Shown: in pieces, positions 59,495-64,000 of the stretch
How the letters are laid out: every line of letters begins with the position of its first letter
How positions within the stretch are numbered: position 1 is the first letter of the stretch
Assembly (NCBI RefSeq): GCF_024199945.1
Contig: NZ_JANADP010000001.1
Location: 7,626,001-7,690,000 of the forward strand
Length of the DNA stretch: 64,000 nucleotides
Direction: 5' to 3'
Source: Bradyrhizobium sp. CCGUVB4N
GTDB lineage: Bacteria > Pseudomonadota > Alphaproteobacteria > Rhizobiales > Xanthobacteraceae
Made by a program: the position numbers and the translations under genes
Notes under the pieces: generated by a model
Seen by the model: only the letters and a program-made list of their open reading frames with translations
The model's database searches: none
Told to the model about the DNA's origin: nothing

Positions 59495-60451
59495 TCAGTC
59501 CGCGTCGAGCACGGCCGGCTCGATGACGCCGGCACGCTCGGTGATCACCCTGTATTGCTCGGGCCGCCGGTGGGCGGCGAAATTGAACATCTTGTCCTTG
59601 CCCTGACGGCAGAGATCGAGGTCCAGATCGGCGACGATCACCTCGTCGGTCAGGGTCGCGGCCTGCGCGACGATGCGCCCGTTGGGATCGACGATGCAGG
59701 AGCCGCCGATCAGGCCCGAGCCATCCTCCTCGCCGGCCTTGGCGACCGAGATCGCCCAGGTCGCGTTCATGTAGGCATTGGCCTGCGTCACCAGCGTCGA
59801 ATGGAAGGTGCGCAGCGAAGCATCTTCCGTGGTGCCGCCATTGGGATCATAGGCCGCCGAGTTGTAACCGATGCAGACGAGCTCGACGCCTTGCAGGCCG
59901 AGCACGCGCCAGGATTCCGGCCAGCGTCGATCGTTGCAGATCATCATGCCCATGATCGCATGCGCCCATGCCGAGCCGGCACGGAACGCGGGAAAGCCGA
60001 GGTCGCCATATTCGAAATAGCGCTTCTCGAGCTGCTGGTAGCGCGCGCCCTCGCGCGGCTCGACCGAGCCCGGCAGATGCACCTTGCGATAACGGCCGAG
60101 AATCTCGCCGTCGCGATCGACCAGGATGGCGCAATTGTAACGGCGGCCTTCGGCGGTCAACTCGGCATAGCCGACATAGAAGCCGACGCGCAGCGCACGC
60201 GCACGATCGAACAGTTTTGCGACGGCCGGGTTCGGCATGCCGTGCTCGAAATAGTGGTCGAGCGCATCGCCCTCCAGGAGCCAGCGCGGAAAGAAGGTGG
60301 TGAAGGCCAGCTCGGGAAACACCACGAGGCTGGCGCCGCGGCTCGCCGCTTCCTCCAGCATGGCAAGCATTCGCGATAGCGTATGCTCGCGCGTATCGGC
60401 TTTCTGCGTCGGCCCCATCTGGGCTGCGGCGGCGCGAAGGACACGAACCAA
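59495..60451 (-). CDS. N-carbamoyl-D-amino acid hydrolase
   Basis: A 318-residue nitrilase-superfamily enzyme that converts N-carbamoyl-D-amino acids to D-amino acids, CO2 and ammonia. The catalytic triad is E47 (VVFPELAF), K123 (YRKVHLPG) and C172 (MMICNDRRWPE); E47 and C172 fall at the residue numbers reported for the Agrobacterium enzyme. I place the start at TTG 60451 because GGAGG lies five bases upstream and the protein start then aligns with that enzyme. First gene of the operon, divergent from a LysR gene. Confidence 0.93.
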   Translation of the reverse strand: MVRVLRAAAAQMGPTQKADTREHTLSRMLAMLEEAASRGASLVVFPELAFTTFFPRWLLEGDALDHYFEHGMPNPAVAKLFDRARALRVGFYVGYAELTAEGRRYNCAILVDRDGEILGRYRKVHLPGSVEPREGARYQQLEKRYFEYGDLGFPAFRAGSAWAHAIMGMMICNDRRWPESWRVLGLQGVELVCIGYNSAAYDPNGGTTEDASLRTFHSTLVTQANAYMNATWAISVAKAGEEDGSGLIGGSCIVDPNGRIVAQAATLTDEVIVADLDLDLCRQGKDKMFNFAAHRRPEQYRVITERAGVIEPAVLDAD

Positions 60452-60602
60452 GACTGCCTCCAATCTGTGCGCAATGCTGCCTCAATGGGCGAATGAACCC
60501 TTTGATCCAGCATGCAAATCCGCGACCATTAGGCGCAAGGAGGGCTGCAAAAGCAATTCATCGTGCTATGATGTTTTGGCCTAGAGTATAATCGGCGGTG
60601 AT

Positions 60603-61529
60603 ATGAACCTGCGCCAGCTCGAGATCCTGCGTGCCGTCATCCGCCATCGCACCACGGTGGCGGCGGCCGACGAACTGGCACTGTCACAGCCCGCGGTCAG
60701 CAATGCGCTGAAGACGATGGAGGCGCAGGCCGGCTTTGCGCTGTTCGAGCGCGTCAACAACCGGCTGTTTCCGACCGCGGAAGCCATGGCGCTCTACAAG
60801 GAGAGCGAAGCGATTTTTGCGCTGCACGCCAAGCTCGAGAACCGCGTCCGCGATCTGCGCGAGAACCGCGCCGGACATCTTGCCATCGTGGCAACGCCGC
60901 CGCTCGCCTACAGCATCATTCCCTCCGCGCTATCGGGCTTCCTGCGCCGGCGTCCGGACACACGCGTGTTCTTCGACGTCAGGCGCTATGAGGGCATCAT
61001 CGAGGGCGTGCTCAGCCGCGTCGCCGAGCTCGGCTTCGCGCTCGGGTTGACCCATCATCCCGGCATCGCGCATGAGGTGGTGCACACCGGCGAGATGGTC
61101 TGCGTGCTGCCGCCACAGCATCCGCTCGCCGACAAGCCAGTGATCTCGGCCGCGGATCTGTCAGGCCTCCCCTTCATCGGGCTCGAGCGCGGCACGCGGC
61201 TCGGCGAAGCCGTGCGCGACAGCTTTGCCCGCGCCGGCGCGTCGTTCCAGCCGACAGTCGAGGTGCGCTATTGCAATACGGCCTGCGTGCTCGCGGCCGC
61301 AGGCGTCGGCGCCGCCGTGGTCGATCCCTTCTCGCCGCGCCAGAACGGCGGGCACGGCCTCGTGGTCCGGCCGTTCACGCCGACGACGCGCGCGGTCGCC
61401 TACATGCTATGGTCGGAAGCCGAGCCGCTGTCGCGTCTGGCCAAGGCGTTTCTCGCCGAGATCCGCAAGGAGAGTGCGCAGTTGGAGCGCACAGCGCCAC
61501 ACCAGCAACATGGGGCAGGAAGCGACTGA
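60603..61529 (+). CDS. LysR family regulator of the carbamoylase operon
   Basis: A 308-residue LysR regulator beginning MNLRQLEILRAVIRHRTTVAAA, with the usual helix-turn-helix (LSQPAVSNALKTMEAQAG) and effector domain. The start resembles the opine/amino acid subgroup, as does the gene at 50767. It is divergent from the carbamoylase operon, 151 bases between starts, and should control it. It is followed by the GATase gene 28 bases on, so the two may be co-transcribed. Confidence 0.92.
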   Translation: MNLRQLEILRAVIRHRTTVAAADELALSQPAVSNALKTMEAQAGFALFERVNNRLFPTAEAMALYKESEAIFALHAKLENRVRDLRENRAGHLAIVATPPLAYSIIPSALSGFLRRRPDTRVFFDVRRYEGIIEGVLSRVAELGFALGLTHHPGIAHEVVHTGEMVCVLPPQHPLADKPVISAADLSGLPFIGLERGTRLGEAVRDSFARAGASFQPTVEVRYCNTACVLAAAGVGAAVVDPFSPRQNGGHGLVVRPFTPTTRAVAYMLWSEAEPLSRLAKAFLAEIRKESAQLERTAPHQQHGAGSD

Positions 61530-61557
61530 GCTTCGCAATCTTTGACCTGAGGGGCAC

Positions 61558-62277
61558 ATGGCACGCATCACCATCATCGAGACCGGACAGGTTCCGCCAA
61601 AATATCGCGAACAGCACGGCTCGTTTCCGGACATGTTCGAGCGCATGGTCCACGCCGAGGATCCGACGGCCACAGTCGAAATCGTCAGCATTCCGAATGG
61701 CGATGCGCTGCCCGATCCGGGCAAGCTCGAGGCCGTGCTGATCACCGGTGCCGCCGCCGGCGTCTATGACGGGCTCGACTGGATCGCGCCGCTGGAAGAT
61801 TTCGTGCGCAGCGCTTACGCCAACAAGACGCCGATGGTGGGCATCTGCTTCGGCCATCAGCTGATCGCACAGGCGCTCGGCGGCACCGTGCGCAAATCCG
61901 AGAAGGGCTGGGGCATCGGCCGGCACGTCTATCAGGTGCTGCCGGAGAACGGCGTCGTCGAGGGCGAGGCCGTCGCCATCGCCTGCTCGCATCAGGACCA
62001 GGTGATCGAGGCGCCAAACGACGCGCTCACGATCCTCTCGTCGGAGTTTACCCCGCATGCCGGCCTGCTCTACGCCAATGGCGCAACGCTGACCGTACAG
62101 CCGCATCCGGAGTTCGACGTGGAGTTCGCGCAAGTGTGCTGCGAATTGCGCGACGGCAAAGCGCCGGATGATGTCGTGGCAACGGCAAGGGATTCGCTGG
62201 CGCAGCCGATGGACAACGCGAAGCTTGGTGGAGCGATTACGCGGTTCCTCGCGCGCAAATCTGCCCCCTCATCCTGA
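61558..62277 (+). CDS. Class I glutamine amidotransferase domain protein
   Basis: A 239-residue protein of the GMP-synthase-like GATase group. The nucleophile Cys is in MVGICFGHQLIAQALGG (about residue 98); the His-x-Glu pair is in VQPHPEFD (about residue 181). This stand-alone group includes enzymes that add or remove glutamyl groups and may release ammonia from glutamine or gamma-glutamyl compounds. GAGGGG precedes the ATG. The last codons and stop are supplied by the repeat at 62264. Confidence 0.9.
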   Translation: MARITIIETGQVPPKYREQHGSFPDMFERMVHAEDPTATVEIVSIPNGDALPDPGKLEAVLITGAAAGVYDGLDWIAPLEDFVRSAYANKTPMVGICFGHQLIAQALGGTVRKSEKGWGIGRHVYQVLPENGVVEGEAVAIACSHQDQVIEAPNDALTILSSEFTPHAGLLYANGATLTVQPHPEFDVEFAQVCCELRDGKAPDDVVATARDSLAQPMDNAKLGGAITRFLARKSAPSS

Positions 62278-62384
62278 GGAGCGGCCGAAGGCGGCGTCTC
62301 GAAGGATCGAGGCCGCCGCTGCAGCGGCGGGGCCTGCATGGTTCGAGACGCCGCGTCGCGGCTCCTCACCACGAGGGATGAGAG
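62264..62384. repeat. Long palindromic repeat (CCTCATCCTGAGGAGC type)
   Basis: Begins CCCCTCATCCTGAGGAGCGG and ends GGCTCCTCACCACGAGGGATG; inside, GGCGTCTCGAAGGATCG pairs loosely with the phrase GGTTCGAGACGCCGCG. It fills the gap between the convergent GATase and DUF1348 genes exactly and supplies the stop codon of the former. It matches a dispersed element known from Bradyrhizobium, and a decayed relative lies at 7025-7143. Confidence 0.7.
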
Positions 62385-62385
62385 T

Positions 62386-62853
62386 TCAGAACGGATCCGT
62401 CCCCAGCCCCGGCACATTCGCCGGCCGCGGCCCGGGCGCGGCCCAGTGGAACCGGCGATCCTTCTCCGCAATCGTGATGTCGTTGATCGAGGCCTCGCGC
62501 CGCCGCATCAGGCCGTGCTCGTCGAACTCCCACTGCTCGTTGCCGTAGGAGCGATACCACTGGCCGCTCGCGTCGTGCCATTCATACTGGAAGCGCACCG
62601 CGATGCGGTTCTCGTCGAAGGCCCAGAGATCCTTGATCAGGCGATACTCCTGCTCCTTCTCCCATTTGCGGGTCAGGAACGCCACGATGGCCTCGCGGCC
62701 CTGAAACACTTCCGAGCGATTGCGCCAGCGGCTGTCCTCGGTATAGGCGAGCGAGACTTTCACCGGATCGCGCGAATTCCAGGCGTCCTCGGCCATGCGC
62801 GCCTTTTGCGCGGCGGTCTCACGGGTGAAGGGCGGAAGCGGCGGGCGCGACAT
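62386..62853 (-). CDS. DUF1348 (NTF2/SnoaL-like) protein
   Basis: A 155-residue cytoplasmic protein of the DUF1348 family with an NTF2-like fold: helix PPFTRETAAQKARMAEDAWN, then VFQGREAIVAFLTRKWEKE, and a curved beta-sheet ending GLMRRREASINDITI. Related proteins are small hydrolases, isomerases or ligand binders; no specific reaction is known. It is a single gene facing the GATase gene across the repeat. Confidence 0.88.
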   Translation of the reverse strand: MSRPPLPPFTRETAAQKARMAEDAWNSRDPVKVSLAYTEDSRWRNRSEVFQGREAIVAFLTRKWEKEQEYRLIKDLWAFDENRIAVRFQYEWHDASGQWYRSYGNEQWEFDEHGLMRRREASINDITIAEKDRRFHWAAPGPRPANVPGLGTDPF

Positions 62854-62947
62854 GATGGCCTCATCGGTTGTTTTGGAGGCGCAATCTATCGCTGCATTTG
62901 ACGGAGTCGATAGGCCGTGACCTGTCGGCCGATCACTTATCGGGCGA

Positions 62948-63397
62948 TCAGGAAATCAAATCGGCCTTCATCAGAGCGCGGATCGATTTCGGGATCGGTT
63001 GCGCCCGGCCGCCGCTGATGAAAGCGACGCGCACCTCAGCCTTGACCAGCACGTCCGTACCGCGCCGCACCTCCTGCGCCAGCATGATGGAAGCCCCCTT
63101 CACGGCAACGGGCCAGGTCACGACATCGAGCACGTCGTCCATCCGTGCAGGTTTGAGAAAATCCAGATGCATCGAGCGCACGACGAAGGCAAAGCCCGCG
63201 CCTTCGGTCTCGGGTTGATCGAACAGCGCCTGCTGCTCGGCACCCATCAGCCGCAGATGATTGGTGCGCCCGCGCTCCATGTAGCGCAGGTAATTGGCAT
63301 GATAGACGATGCCCGAGAAATCCGTGTCCTCGTAGTAGACGCGGACCTGCATGTGGTGGCGGCCGTCGCGGATCTCGCCGTCGAGATGAGCTGTCAC
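62948..63397 (-). CDS. ybgC: Acyl-CoA thioesterase, YbgC type
   Basis: A 149-residue hot-dog-fold thioesterase of the Tol-Pal-associated YbgC family. The active-site motif VYYEDTDFSGIVYHANYLRYMERGR (split: Asp in YEDTDFSG, His in VYHANYL) is clear. It hydrolyses acyl-CoA or acyl-ACP and is often encoded beside tolQRAB, but no tol genes are in the window. The start is GTG with GAGG eight bases upstream. It lies 67 bases after the metallophosphoesterase stop, same strand. Confidence 0.93.
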   Translation of the reverse strand: MTAHLDGEIRDGRHHMQVRVYYEDTDFSGIVYHANYLRYMERGRTNHLRLMGAEQQALFDQPETEGAGFAFVVRSMHLDFLKPARMDDVLDVVTWPVAVKGASIMLAQEVRRGTDVLVKAEVRVAFISGGRAQPIPKSIRALMKADLIS

Positions 63398-63439
63398 GTC
63401 GCGAGCCTCTTCACTTGTCGCTACCGGCCCGTTTTGCGC

Positions 63440-63465
63440 AAAAACGGCCGGCTGCGCAAGCCGGC
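63440..63465 (-). terminator. Intrinsic terminator of the metallophosphoesterase gene
   Basis: On the minus strand GCCGGCT (63465-63459) pairs with AGCCGGC (63453-63447) over a 5-base loop; after C and G comes TTTTT (63444-63440). The stem begins at the last base of the stop codon. Confidence 0.75.
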
Positions 63466-64000
63466 TAGGACACAGTTGCCACCGGCGCCCGCCCCAGCGT
63501 CACCTCGACGATCTCGGGCGGCACACCGACGCGGACCGGCATGATGCTGCAGCCGAGGCCGCCGGAGATGATGACATCGCACTTCAGCCGGAGATGGCCG
63601 TAGACGAGTGGAACGCCGCGCTGCTGCGGAAGCGCCGGCGACCAGCCGAACAGGCGGATCTGACCACCATGGGTGTGACCGGACAGCTGGAGCGCGACAC
63701 GCGCGGGCACGCGCGTCGCGATATAGGGCTCATGCGCGAGCAGGACGATTGGGGCGTCGTCCGTGACCTTTGCGAGCGTCGCGGTGAGATCGTCAGCACC
63801 GAAACGCTGAGCGCGTCCGTAGCGCTGCGACGGCGCATAGGCGAGTTGATCGCCGAGGCCGGCGAGCCAGAACGGGCGCCCATCCTTGGTGAGACGCACG
63901 ACGTCGTTCTCGTAGACGGGGATGCCAGCCGCTTCCAGCGCACGGTGGGCGACCGTCGGCCCGCGCCCGGCCCGCTGCACGATCTTGTCGTCCCAATAGT
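63465..64000 (-). CDS. Metallophosphoesterase, 5' end cut by window edge
   Basis: The visible 178 codons are the C-terminal part of a calcineurin-like metallophosphoesterase: YWDDK at the window edge (fits the GNHDYW motif cut off by the edge), VLLAHEPY with a metal His, and the LSGHTHGGQIRLFG signature with the last metal ligands. The group is YaeI-like, soluble or membrane-anchored, with lipid-linked or cyclic phosphates as possible substrates. The start lies beyond base 64000. Confidence 0.9.
   Translation of the reverse strand, partial: YWDDKIVQRAGRGPTVAHRALEAAGIPVYENDVVRLTKDGRPFWLAGLGDQLAYAPSQRYGRAQRFGADDLTATLAKVTDDAPIVLLAHEPYIATRVPARVALQLSGHTHGGQIRLFGWSPALPQQRGVPLVYGHLRLKCDVIISGGLGCSIMPVRVGVPPEIVEVTLGRAPVATVS

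Noticed and set aside
1..64000. Mobile element, prophage or CRISPR array
   Set aside because: No transposase, integrase, phage structural gene or regularly spaced repeat was found; the repeats are short palindromes between genes.

Overview
The window reads as chromosomal DNA of a high-GC alphaproteobacterium, most like Bradyrhizobium or a close relative. This rests on protein families (DUF2852, ECF42 with DGPF partners, many LysR regulators and ABC importers) and on several families of palindromic intergenic repeats that I recognise as typical of that genus; no search was run. There are no rRNA or tRNA genes, CRISPR arrays, insertion sequences or phage genes.

Layout. 1-2.3 kb: 3' part of a serine acetyltransferase gene (minus strand) and an acyl-lipid/acyl-CoA desaturase. 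2.6-4.9 kb: a DUF2852 membrane protein, a TetR regulator with matching operator-like sites before both genes, and two YCII-type proteins. 5.3-10.6 kb: a soluble chemoreceptor with three near-identical PAS domains, a cupin, an SDR, and a run of small secreted or membrane proteins, including a 31-residue membrane peptide. 10.7-14.6 kb: an ECF42-type sigma factor coupled to a DGPF protein, followed by SRPBCC and VOC proteins, then a 2-hydroxyacid dehydrogenase.

14.8-19.8 kb: an operon for an aromatic-acid-like substrate (MFS transporter, two ACMSD-type amidohydrolases, Rieske protein) with a divergent LysR regulator. 19.9-21.4 kb: TetR regulator divergent from a glutathione transferase. 21.4-24.4 kb: a PQQ alcohol dehydrogenase with the Asp-x-Asp signature of lanthanide enzymes, with its cytochrome c and periplasmic binding protein. 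24.8-28.6 kb: hydantoinase/oxoprolinase subunits B and A. 28.7-35.4 kb: sirtuin, LuxR regulator, secreted hypothetical, SDR, uracil/xanthine permease and DctA. 35.5-41.2 kb: SDR, ABC-F ATPase, then an amidohydrolase-GAF-MFS operon.

41.4-61.5 kb is the most distinctive part, a nitrogen-compound catabolic island of two large minus-strand operons separated by plus-strand LysR genes. The first joins a polyamine/opine-type ABC importer to a three-subunit opine-oxidase-like flavoenzyme with two alternative catalytic subunits and a RidA protein. The second joins an N-carbamoyl-D-amino-acid hydrolase, a hydantoin-type racemase, a polar amino acid ABC importer with two paralogous binding proteins, a polysaccharide-deacetylase-fold hydrolase, a peptide-type binding protein and a deaminase-like amidohydrolase. 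Together with the distant hyuAB pair this suggests scavenging of D-amino acids, opines or hydantoin-like compounds; the true substrates are not readable from sequence. 61.6-64 kb returns to housekeeping-type genes (GATase, DUF1348, YbgC thioesterase, metallophosphoesterase).
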